DNA of 10,311 nucleotides from Cerioporus squamosus (Eukaryota > Basidiomycota > Agaricomycetes > Polyporales > Polyporaceae). The position numbers and the translations under genes were made by a program. A model generated the notes under the pieces. It was not told the DNA's origin. It searched no databases and saw only the letters and a list, made by a program, of their open reading frames with translations. The stretch is from the NCBI GenBank assembly GCA_022592435.1, contig JABYQS010000974.1, positions 1-10,311 of the forward strand, in the 5' to 3' direction. Positions 1-8,299 of the stretch are shown one piece after another (positions within the stretch are counted from its first letter, which is position 1; each line of letters starts with the position of its first letter).

Positions 1-397
1 GTGTAGTACTCCCGAGTCGAAGTACGAGCCTTCGACCTTGATCGAGTAGGGCGTGTTGTTGACCACGGTGGCCTGGAGCCACCGGGTGGACGCACGCAGC
101 TGGACGGGAACGTGTGGGAGCAGGTCTTTCTGTAAGTCCGGGTCGAGGTGCACATGTCAGTGGACTGTGGTATTGGGCCAGCCTGAGAGCCGTGATGCGG
201 CTTACCTTGGACCCGGAATCGAGAGCTTGTATGAGGACCAAGGCGTGGTGAAGAGCTTTGCGAGAGCAGCCTATGTGCGCGATGAGTAGTAGTATGCGAG
301 TATGGGACGGAGCTGTGGACGTCTCGCTTGGACTACAGCTGGGACGAAGCTTGATATGCGATAAGAGGAGAGTCTCGCCCGAGAACCTGGATGAAAA
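1..397 (-). CDS. Small beta-sandwich protein, cytolysin-like, copy 1 (partial, cut by window edge)
   Basis: This is the first of four tandem paralogs. Exon 2 runs from 129 down past the window edge at 1. It reads K-D-L-L-P-H-V-P and continues to an R-W-L-Q-A-T-V-V-N-N-T strand and a 'SYFDSG' turn, which align with copies 2-4. A good intron precedes it: donor GTAAGC directly below 206, a ctgac branch-like site and acceptor cttacag, spanning 130-205 (76 nt, phase 0). The exon upstream of that intron ends in ...D-S-G-S-K and is open from 206 to 397, where a TAG closes the frame. No ATG occurs on this strand between 206 and 400, so the true start is unresolved; it may sit in a further exon, or the frame may be broken. 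The 3' half lies outside the window. The role is inferred from the family: possibly a membrane-interacting beta-sandwich protein. Confidence 0.6.
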
Positions 398-864
398 CTA
401 AAGCTCAAGTTTGTACCTTCGATGCAATGCGCCCGATGACGATATCTTGTTCCGGGAAAAGGCATCGCGATGCTCACAGGGAGGAAACACTGCAGGGGTA
501 TCATAGCATCGACGATTGTAAGGGTCCCAATCCCGAAGCATAACGGAAAATACAACGTGGGCTCCCTCTGTCCATATTCTCAGGATGAGACACTTACGAG
601 GTAGTCGCTTCGCTTGGTTGACCTCATCTCTCGTCTGGGAAGGTGAACGTGGAGCGACCCAGAAGACGTCACCAACTCAGTTGCAGTTCTCTCGATCAGA
701 GCCTGAACGCGACTTGACCGTGACTGGTTGTATTCTCATATGACTCGGAGCGTACACGTACACTGGAGATAGACATGACATGGATCCCTTCTCATGCGAC
801 CGCTCGAACCATGCGCTCGCATCATAACCCAAGTAGTAGCCTGCCATACCCGTCAATGAGTTGC
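398..864. other. Spacer between copy 1 and copy 2
   Basis: Nothing here aligns with either gene family of the window. A minus-strand open frame at 271-555 crosses its left part, but it lacks any recognisable motif and its composition is no better than the other frames. The region presumably holds the upstream sequence of copy 1 and the 3' untranslated part of copy 2. Confidence 0.4.
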
Positions 865-1627
865 CTAAGGATTCGGATCGAACAGGGACTCACGCGCGGT
901 CTCGGCCAGCACCTTCATCGCCGACGGCCTCTCCTTCGCCACAACCTGTTCCACGAGATACACCACCTGAGGTCCGGACTCGGCAGAGACGTCGATCGTG
1001 AACGGAACTGGCTTCCCATCGCCATCCTGCGCTCCCACGCACGCGCAGAGGTCGCCCAGTCTGTGCGCCGAGCCTCGTCGCCGACACGGCATCGTGGTAC
1101 GCGGACTTTGGCGCGTCGAAGGAGACAGTCGCTTTGGGAGCATCTGAGCTGCCCGTTCCATCCCTGCAGCCCGGAGTGCTGATGAGTGCGTGGGCGAGCA
1201 GAGACGCAGACAGAACTGTCAAACCCACGACGGAGAAGTCGAGGTGATCGTCCGCCATGTGGATGCGGAACTGCGCGCTCCCCGCAGGGCTCCACCGGGC
1301 GTCGTTGAAGCTCGAGAACGTCATCTGGCTGAGCGAGGCGATCTCTCTCGGTGCTGGTGGGACTGCGTCCCGGGTGCAGGTAGCTCGCCAGGTACTCGAT
1401 CTTGAAGTGTGTGACGTTCTTCACCGTGGCTTGCACGCGACACGAGGGCCTGCTGAGCTCGTTCGGAATGTCCGGGACAGGCTCTTTCTACAGCTAGTCA
1501 TCGCGGTTACAGATCGTGCATCGCAACTGTTCCGGATTGAAGGACATACCTGATTTCCTTTCTTCCCCAGCAACGACTTCTCCACGTCCTCGATGACGCA
1601 ATCGACGGTCTGAGCAAGAGAGGCCAT
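865..1627 (-). pseudogene. Small beta-sandwich protein, cytolysin-like, copy 2 (frame-broken)
   Basis: Three exons match the layout of copies 3 and 4. Exon 1 is 1627-1550 (26 codons, starts M-A-S-L-A-Q-T-V, donor GTATGT). Intron 1 is 1549-1488 (62 nt, acceptor ctgtag). Exon 2 is 1487-1229, intron 2 is 1228-1164 (65 nt, gtgggt..ctgcag) and exon 3 is 1163-865 with a TAG stop. Exon 2 carries 'VQATVKNVTHFKIEY' and, in a different frame, 'LSQMTFSSF' and 'FRIHM..HLDFSVV' just before the donor. Exon 2 is 259 nt, not a multiple of three, so the frame must change near 1370-1385. Exon 3 starts with G-W, then shows homology in a second frame ('TVSFDAPKSAYHD') and a third ('PFTIDVSAESG..VVYLVEQVV'). That makes at least three frame changes. 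The aromatic W of the first strand is replaced (R-W in the others, R-V here). No stop interrupts the homologous path. It may be a young pseudogene or a gene hit by assembly indels. An alternative in-frame start is at 1672. Confidence 0.65.
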
Positions 1628-2218
1628 AGTGAGTATAAAGAGGAGTTGGTGGACGTTGTCGAGAGGCGGCATGGACGTGCATGAGAGACTATATCGCTTG
1701 CACCTACTTCACTTCGACCGTCGATCATCAGCGAGCGACCTCAGAATCGGTAAACGCGGCTGCCTGAGCTGGCCTCGTCGACGACAAACGTGCTCCAAGA
1801 TGACGTCCACAACGCAGACTGCTGAAGCGATCGATCCCGCATGCCTGTGCCCAGTGCGCTACCAGAGTCTGACAGCCTTGGAAGTTAGTACACGCAGAGA
1901 AAGTAGTCTTGAAGGCGTGATCCATGGTTCACGGTGATCCCGTAATCCCTGTCATACTGTGCGATACTCAGTGAACATGCGGGTGGGACGGATGTGCGCA
2001 GAACATAATTATACAGGCAAGATGGTGGTCGCGGAAGAGGTTGAGGAGAACTGAGTATGGCGCTATGATGTCCGGGGCGCCGGACCGACAGCCGCCCCCT
2101 CCCAATCACTACGACCGGCGAGGCGACAAGATTAGTACTGAGATCCATAACCACATCATAACCGTACTACCTGAACACTACTATTCAGGGCAATCGAATC
2201 GGAAAGACACTAAACTGT
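1628..2218. other. Spacer between copy 2 and copy 3
   Basis: I see no supported gene, repeat array or RNA in these 591 bases. Frames on both strands are short and share no motif with the neighbours. It should contain the promoter of copy 2 (right of 1627) and the 3' end of the copy 3 transcript. Confidence 0.4.
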
Positions 2219-3015
2219 CTAAAGAAGTAGTTCTCGCTCAACAACATACAACCAGTCCTTCTTCGCCTCGAAGTCATTGAAGTAGAGCGACCTGTTCAGC
2301 GGAGACTCCGAGCTAGTGTGCCTCGGGCTCACCGCAGTGATCCTAATCCTGAACGCAACCGTCCCCACCTCATCCGTCGCCTCCAGTCGGCCTGAAGTGA
2401 CAAAGTTGCCGCGCTCGTCACCGAGATGATACGCGTACTTTGGGTCGTTCGACGAGTCGCAAACGACCGCGGACCGAGGAGGGAACGCAGGTCCAGCAGG
2501 CTCCTCCCATCCCTGTATGGGGAACCAGGAGTGTCCAGGTCAGATCAAGCACCGACGCACGAGGCTCCAGCTTGTCACTCACAATCGCGAACTCGAGGTG
2601 CGACCCGTCATGCAGAACGACACGGAACCTGGCCCCGCCGCCGCAACCCGTCAGCTCCCCGGGCTTCGTGCGGCAGGAGAACGTCATCTGGTGCAGCGGC
2701 GCGACGTCGCTCGGTCGTTGGTAGAACTCGCCCTCGTGCAGGAAGTCGTCCGATTCGACGTGCTCGATGCGGAACTGCGTCAGGTTCTTGACCGTGCCCT
2801 GCATCCAGCGCATGGACCCCTTCAACCTACGGGACGCAGACGGGATGGATAACTCTTCGACCTAGACACACGTATGACGTCAGGACGCGTTCTCGTACAC
2901 TTGGAGGAGCGTGAGTATGATGGCAGACCTTGCTCGCGTCGAAGAACAGCAAGTCCTCCATGTTGTCGACATCGGTGTGCGATGTACTAGTAGTGTCTGG
3001 ACTTTGGGCGGACAT
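2219..3015 (-). CDS. Small beta-sandwich protein, cytolysin-like, copy 3 (intact, 219 aa)
   Basis: Three exons splice into one frame: 3015-2929 (29 codons, M-S-A-Q-S-P-D...D-A-S-K), 2861-2583 (93 codons) and 2512-2219 (97 codons plus TAG). Intron 1 is 67 nt, with a weak GTCTGC donor, a ctgac branch site and a gtctag acceptor. Intron 2 is 70 nt (GTGAGT..atacag). Both are phase 0. The core begins with R-W at residues 47-48 and continues with 'TVKNLTQFRI', 'RPSDVAPLHQMTF', a Cys/Gly turn G-C-G-G-G near 101-105 and 'FAI|GW' across intron 2 (residues 120-124). The C-terminal half holds 'AVVCDSSNDPKYAYH' and 'VAFRIRITAV', consistent with further beta strands. There is no signal peptide or membrane segment. 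The strand pattern resembles actinoporin- and aegerolysin-like cytolysins; this is pattern matching, and a lectin-like or purely structural role is also possible. Its exon 3 is 22 codons longer than that of copy 4. The start could also be the internal ATG before E-D-L-L. Confidence 0.72.
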
Positions 3016-3574
3016 GGCTTCGGGGCGACTTTGTGCAGCAGAGCGAGCGCGATACTTCTATTTGTACTGGATGGCAGTGACGTTTGCCAAGGACGGCGTC
3101 GTCTCTGGCTTACTCGGCAGCGCTCTGCTGGATATTACCCACTTACACCTTGACTCGTTCGGAGAGGGAAGCATCCTTCCAGGGCGGTCCAGGCGGCGTA
3201 CCAAGTGCACAACGTCATAGCAAGTCGACTGCCTCTGGATTGCCCTTGTTAGCCACTCCATGACAAGTAGACTCGATGCGTGGTTGACCTCGTCCAGGCA
3301 GAGGCCAGCACATGCCCGACCAACGAGTGATCGGAAGATATCATATCTGCGCGACGAAGATTAGGTACCAAGCGAGGGGTGGCGCGAAAAAAGCCAAAAT
3401 GAATGTTCCCGTCCTCGATACAACTCCGTGTGGTACTTGCATACAGTAACGAAGGCCCCAGAGCGATCAACACCTCCGAGGCCACGATCTGGATTACGCA
3501 GCGTCATCACCGATGTCAAAGGAAAGCACGTATGCTGAAGACAGCCGACTCACCGGCATCAGCACTTCCGCCCG
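3016..3574. other. Spacer between copy 3 and copy 4
   Basis: These 559 bases hold no frame with homology to the flanking paralogs and no clear repeat. Minus-strand frames at 3058-3261 and 3249-3485 are short and without motifs. It is probably the 5' flank of copy 3 plus the 3' flank of copy 4. Confidence 0.4.
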
Positions 3575-4392
3575 CTAGAGCACCAACACCTCCTCCACCA
3601 GGCAAACAGCGTTCGATCCGGGCTCCGCACTAACCTGGAGCTTAAACGCGCGCGATTCCCCAAGGCCATCGACGCCCCTCTCCCACCGCCACTGCGACAT
3701 CACCGCGGCCCCGCTGGCAGTCGCCGACTCGCACGCGACGCGGGGCGACCGATCGAAGACCACGCCCGCCCTGTGGTGCCCGAACGGAGGACTGATCCAT
3801 CCCTGGATGACAACGCGCGGACGTACATATGCATATATGCACCCCATAACTACAAGTCAGCCATGCACATGCGCGGCGAGACCGTACGTACGATGGCGAA
3901 GTCGCGGAACGTCCCCGTCCCCGTCCCCATCCCCATCCCCGTCCCCGTCCCGTCCGAATCGAGATGGACCCGGAAGCGCGTGCCGCCCCCGCAGCCGGCG
4001 AGGAACTCGTTGCTGAAGCAGCCGAACGTCATGGCGCTCTGTGGCGCGACGTCTGTCGGGCGGGTGCGGTACTCCCCGGAGCTGAAGTAGGTGTCGATGT
4101 ACTGGAGCCTGAAGTGCGTCCGGTTCAGGATCGTGATTTGGAGCCAGCGGTGGTTCTCGGTGAGTCCGGGCGGCACGGGAGGTATATGCAGGTAGTCGGG
4201 TCGTGGCTAGATAGATGCGTGTCAACGCGACGAGGATGAGCCGACAGTGATTCAAGCAAGTTGAGAGCATACGATGTGAACTGCGTCTGCGCGTCGCGGT
4301 CGCAAGAGCTGGAGAGCATCGGCGATGCTGTTGCTCGCGAGCTCTCGGACTTTCCGCACGAGCTTCAACGTGTGCCGGTGGCCGGATGTCAT
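3575..4392 (-). CDS. Small beta-sandwich protein, cytolysin-like, copy 4 (intact, 220 aa)
   Basis: Three exons join in one frame: 4392-4273 (40 codons, M-T-S-G-H-R-H), 4206-3892 (105 codons) and 3802-3575 (75 codons plus TAG). Introns are 66 nt (GTATGC..atctag) and 89 nt (GTACGT..atccag), both phase 0. Residues about 9-29, 'LKLVRKVRELASNSIADALQ', form a likely amphipathic helix. The core has R-W at 60-61, 'ITILNRTHFRL', 'TYFSSG' at 79-84, 'RPTDVAPQSAMTF', G-C-G-G-G at 111-115, and 'FAI|GW' spanning intron 2. A Gly-Thr/Gly-Met dipeptide run at residues 126-139 comes from a hexamer repeat in the DNA. An amphipathic N-terminal helix before a beta-sandwich is the known plan of actinoporin-type pore formers, which is why I favour that group; family identity is inference. 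The total length of 220 matches copy 3 (219). In-frame ATGs upstream at 4476 and 4488 would add a proline-rich leader; I chose 4392 because it equalises the lengths. Confidence 0.72.
3911..3952. repeat. Hexanucleotide tandem repeat (GTCCCC/ATCCCC), about 7 units, inside copy 4
   Basis: Seven consecutive units lie on the plus strand: three GTCCCC, two ATCCCC, then GTCCCC and a shortened last unit. On the coding (minus) strand they give alternating G-T and G-M dipeptides. The unit is a multiple of three, so copy-number changes keep the frame. Copies 2 and 3 lack the insert at this position. Confidence 0.9.
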
Positions 4393-4476
4393 TGAGGAGG
4401 GACGAGGCGCGGGCAGTGGTGGCGGTCGATGCGGTGGCGACGAGGGCGATGCCCATTGGTCACTGGGAACCCTCAT

Positions 4477-4880
4477 GCTTAGCGACATATAGAAGTACTG
4501 CGGAGGAGACTCACGCACGGAAGATCCGGCAGAGCATTTCAGGTAGTCGTGCGTCCAAGGCGTGCGCGTCAGGTGGAAGATTCCCGTCATCCATGGCACC
4601 CTGTTCAGATTGAGCAAGTCAGTTGAATTGAGAACGTGGACAAAGAGGTGCACGAACTTACCAAGGTCATGAGGGTGGTCAACATGGAGTGTGCTGTGCG
4701 ACGAAAAGTAAGTCTGATACCCAACTTGAGTCACATACCGATGATGTCGAGTATTGCTCGAGCCGAACGCAAGCAACACAACACCGATCCCATTACGGCA
4801 GCCGAAGCCCATCGTACGATAAGGGAACATAGTCAAGCACCTACTGTACGCATACGCAAGAATCATAATCCCAACGTCAC
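4477..4880. other. Spacer between copy 4 and kinase A
   Basis: The minus strand is open in the copy 4 exon 1 frame from 4252 to 4884, but the part above 4476 has no motif and reaches the kinase A stop codon. I read it as chance openness over the copy 4 promoter and the 3' flank of kinase A. Confidence 0.4.
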
Positions 4881-7026
4881 TCACTCAAACTCGCCCGGCA
4901 CCCGATACTCGAACTGGTCCGTGTCCGAACGCCACAGCTCCCCAGATGCAGTAACACCGCCAGAGGCCTCGCATGCACGAAACGTGAGGAAGTCCAGACA
5001 CTGGCCCACGGGACGCATACGAGGAAACTGCAATGTAGGTATCCAGTCGTCTGGTGATAGGATGACTGTGAGCGTACTCCGAGGACGATGGGCACAGGCA
5101 CTTACGGGTCGCAACCCCATTCCGGACTTTCGCCCACGAGGATGAACTCGCGTACATGCTATCCAGCTGACGCACGGTCATGCGCTGCGAAGGGTCGACA
5201 TGCAGCATCTACGCAGGGCCCAGATCGTCAGCATACAGCAAGCCGGGAGGAAAAAAAAATGCCATTGTACTCACCAACTCGACGAGCCTCGCGAACGCCA
5301 TGTCGAAGTTCTCCGGGACAGGAAACCGGATAGGCAGTCCGGAGGCGTGCTCCTGCCGTATCGCATCGAGTGTCTCGGACAAGAAGTACCGCTTGGGGAT
5401 GAAGTCGAGGATCTGCAAGAACGCCAGGCCCATGCTCCAGACATCGACCCCGGAGCCCCAGCCGATGTCGTTCACCATCTCGGGCGCCATGTACGCGTAC
5501 GTACCTGCGCAGAAGCTGCCTCTCCAGGTGTCGTACTCCCCCGCAGGGACGGCTTCTGCTAGCCCGAAGTCGCTGAGGACGGCCTTTCCCTCGGTATTGA
5601 TGAGGATGTTTCCAGGCTTGATGTCTTTGTGGATGATGCCCAGTTCTCGCAGTGCGCATAGAGCGCAGATCTACGAGAGAGCCCATTAGTCAGTGCAGTG
5701 CGGCGGTCCGAGTGGGTCGGGTCGGGTCTCACCAACTCTTGACAGTACAGATATCGGTCCTTCAGGGACATCGGCTGACGTGTGCTTAGAGCAGCATGCA
5801 TATCCATCAAGTGAAGGGGCTGGCCGGAACACAATCATTATTGAGCACGGAGGTTGCAGGTGAGAGGAGAGTTAGACGCACATGACAAAGAACATTCGTC
5901 CTTGGTTACAATGCCCGTCCTCTTCCCACGACATCAGCAGCGGCACGAAGAACCTCCTTGTCCTCTCTTGGGATCCGACCTTCAGCATGAACGCCCGTTC
6001 GCGCAGGAAGTTGCTCCGGTGCGAGTGTGTCCGCTTCGCGCGGCGCGGATGAATCACTTTGATAGCATATAGTCGCCCGCCGTTCTCTCCGAGGACGACA
6101 CGACCAGCAGACCCTTCGCCGAGCAGATGCGAGACACTGAACGTTACTCCGCCATGGTGCAGCTGCGTCACACGATTGGCAGATAGCAGAGGAGGCTGCG
6201 GGAGACATATCGGAATATGGCTGAGCTGTGACGGGACGAAAAGCGTCGGAGGAGTTGGTGCAAAGAAGAGAGGTCCGTAAGCATTCTGACTTGCGATCGG
6301 GTGCGGCAGCAATGGCGGTCCTTTGCCAGGTACGCATGGAGCACCATAAGGATAGGTCGGGACAAGCACAGGTTCCAATCTGTGCGCAATCGTAGTGAAC
6401 TGACGACCGTCTACGTCTCGCCGATGGCCCTGAAAAGTCCGAACGGAAGCTGCGTTGATCCGCGCAGGGAACGGCTGCATCCTATTCGAGTGCAGGCGCT
6501 GAGGCGGGCGTGCCGGCGCGCCCCCTCGTGGTAAGGGTACGGCCTGCTGAGGCGGGAGCCAATCCGACGCATGGTGAGCAGAGGTCACCGTGCGCATATC
6601 GGCGGGATGGAGTGGGTACGGCAGTTGCGCGATCGCAGGTGCGATATAAGCATACCCGGGCGGGGGTAGAGGGCCCGTCTTTGTCGGAGAACGCGCCATG
6701 GTGCGATGGATATCGGCCGCCTTGAGTGGCTGCGGTACTGGATACGACAAGCTGCTGTTGCTGCTGCTGCTGGGACCGGCGACATCTGGAGCCCAAGGCT
6801 GGAATGGAGAAGATGAGCCTGCAAGATAGTTGGACGAGTCAAGGAGCACGGTCGGATGTCGGTCGGTGGTACGACTCATGTGACCCGTCACGATGTGTGC
6901 CGAGGGAGCGACTGGAGGCGACGCAACACACTGAGGAAGCTGGTAGTGGAGAGGGAGAGGCAAGGATGGGACTGCAGCATAGGAAGGGCCGTATATATGG
7001 GGAGGTGGAGGTGGAGGTGGTTGCAT
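4881..7026 (-). CDS. Serine/threonine protein kinase A with proline-rich N-terminus (about 633 aa)
   Basis: Five exons: 7026-5882, 5819-5733, 5670-5275, 5208-5106 and 5050-4881 (TGA). Introns are 62, 62, 66 and 55 nt; the last is phase 1. The first ~285 residues are Pro/Ser/His-rich and look disordered (seven prolines at residues 3-9, a Ser/Asn run). The kinase domain follows: Gly loop G-E-G-S-A-G-R-V near 303, A-I-K lysine near 323, helix C 'FLRERAFML', 'FFVM' hinge strand, catalytic 'IIHKDIKPGNILI' near 423-435, 'SDFGLAE' near 445, 'YMAPEMV' near 473 and 'GVDVWSMGL'. All residues needed for ATP binding and phosphotransfer are present; HRD is replaced by HKD. Exon 4 carries 'MLHVDPSQRMT', the end of the C-lobe, and exon 5 a tail shared with kinase B. 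At the exon 1 donor the bases read ATGTGCGT where kinase B has ATG|GTGAGT. One base is missing, so splicing at GTGCGT would break the frame, whereas a weaker GTCATG donor five bases earlier keeps it. The frame stays open upstream to 7236 without an ATG, so a further 5' exon is possible. Substrates are unknown. Confidence 0.8.
5251..5259. repeat. Mononucleotide run (A9 on plus strand) in kinase A intron 3
   Basis: Nine A residues on the plus strand, read as a T-tract within the 66-nt intron 3 of kinase A. It is not coding. Confidence 0.9.
6751..6771. repeat. CTG-type trinucleotide run in kinase A exon 1
   Basis: GCTGCTGTTGCTGCTGCTGCT on the plus strand. In the kinase frame it encodes a short Ser/Asn run within the disordered N-terminus; in another minus frame the same bases would read as glutamines. 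Confidence 0.85.
6999..7021. repeat. GGAGGT repeat encoding the polyproline start of kinase A
   Basis: Three to four GGAGGT units on the plus strand give the seven-proline stretch immediately after the chosen start methionine and the glutamine that follows it. Polyproline of this kind can bind SH3- or WW-type partners, but no partner is visible here. Confidence 0.8.
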
Positions 7027-8299
7027 TATGAGTAACGCATGCGGCGCAGGGCTGCGAAGCGTCGGCTCGGGTGGCGTGAAGTGAATCGAATATGGGACAC
7101 AATGCTCACCGTGAAAGCGCCAGCGTCGTGTCCGCACCGTTGACACGGGGACCAGACCAGGCTGCGTGGCCTTTGGTCCTGCAGCAAGCAGCCAATACTG
7201 CGGTGGGTGGGATCCGGACGACTGCCAAGGTTCCAAGGACGGTTTGAGACGTGGCTTATGAATGACGGGGCGCCCAAGTCATATACGCGGCTTCTGACGC
7301 TTTGTCTCGGACCGATTGGCGGGCATGCAGGACCAAGACGAGCGATCCAAAGAAAGGATACGACAGTTGGTAGCACAAGGGTTTGGATATTTCGAGATGG
7401 GAACTTGCAACCGGATCCTCGCAGATTCTGGTGAAGACGTGAACAACGCACCGCTAAGCATCTCTCTCTATCCAGCTAGACCCATCTGATCGGTCACAGC
7501 AACAGCCTCCAGCAGTCGGGTGACTCGCCTCCTGCCATAGATGGATAGCAACGACATGTGCGGTGCGATTGAGGGCGGCCCTTGGATATTTGAGTGGCGA
7601 GCGTTGGTGCGTTCGGAGGACGTAGAGATGGTACAGCTTATGCAGTAGAAATGTACGACAGGAAGCACAGAGATTGTCACAGAGATAAGTTGCAGTAGGA
7701 AGGTGAAGTACAAGGAGAGGAAACACAAGTTCAACAAGAGACTTCAGCAGGAGGACGTACATAGATGTGGCAGTGTCGTGGTGGCACTCGACGGATTAGG
7801 CAGGTCACTATCTTCGACTCGGGCGCCGTCTCTGCTGTAACCCGATAGTTGTCGCACTAAACGGAAAGCTCTCTACTTGCTCTAAGTGTATAGAGCTATA
7901 TTTAAGCTGTAGATGTGGCACAATTGTCCAGATCAATACTTGAAGGACTTCCAACACACTTGAAGTAAGGTAGGCTCAAGCCTCGAAGCAAGTGTGAATT
8001 TGTTACTATGCCAGTTCGACGCACGATGCTGGTATGACCCGTGGTGCAGACTGTTACAAAGTGGGGACGAGTACAGACAACTACAACTAGACCGTATCAA
8101 GAGGATCTGAACAGTGAGATGTTCCAAAATGATCGCTGATCGCCTATGTACAAATTGACCGGCAGGTCCCTCAGCGTTCGTCATGCAATCCCTGCCTGTC
8201 GCTGGTGGCAATGCCCATACTTTCCGAGGCAACAATTGGTAGATTGTAGGGAGTGCTTGCCATTCTCGAAAGAAGGCCGCGACATACCCATAGTCGTGC
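7027..8299. other. Long spacer between kinase A and kinase B
   Basis: These 1273 bases are the longest gene-free stretch. The part next to kinase A (7027-7236) is open in its frame and may hold a 5' leader or an unassigned first exon; a GTGAGC donor-like site lies near 7110 on the minus strand. A pyrimidine-rich tract on the minus strand (about 7680-7745) is typical of fungal core promoters and makes all frames there look hydrophobic. The stretch 7850-8140 is more AT-rich and probably includes the kinase B 3' flank. I see no supported gene. Confidence 0.45.

Noticed and set aside
3857..4456. 199-residue minus-strand open frame, rich in Ala/Arg
   Set aside because: Out of frame with the copy 4 exons, which align with three paralogs and splice cleanly.
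4636..5145. 169-residue plus-strand open frame
   Set aside because: Antisense to kinase A exon 5 and spacer; no motif and a composition typical of a shadow frame.
5180..5689. 169-residue plus-strand open frame
   Set aside because: It lies antisense to kinase A exons 3 and 4; the minus strand carries clear kinase motifs and splice sites there.
7454..7762. 102-residue minus-strand frame with a hydrophobic start resembling a signal peptide
   Set aside because: The strand is pyrimidine-rich, so several frames there look hydrophobic; no conserved motif or supporting context.
7896..7906. TATATTTAAG-like sequence, possible promoter box
   Set aside because: About 870 bases from the kinase A start, with no plus-strand gene after it; AT-rich composition alone explains it.
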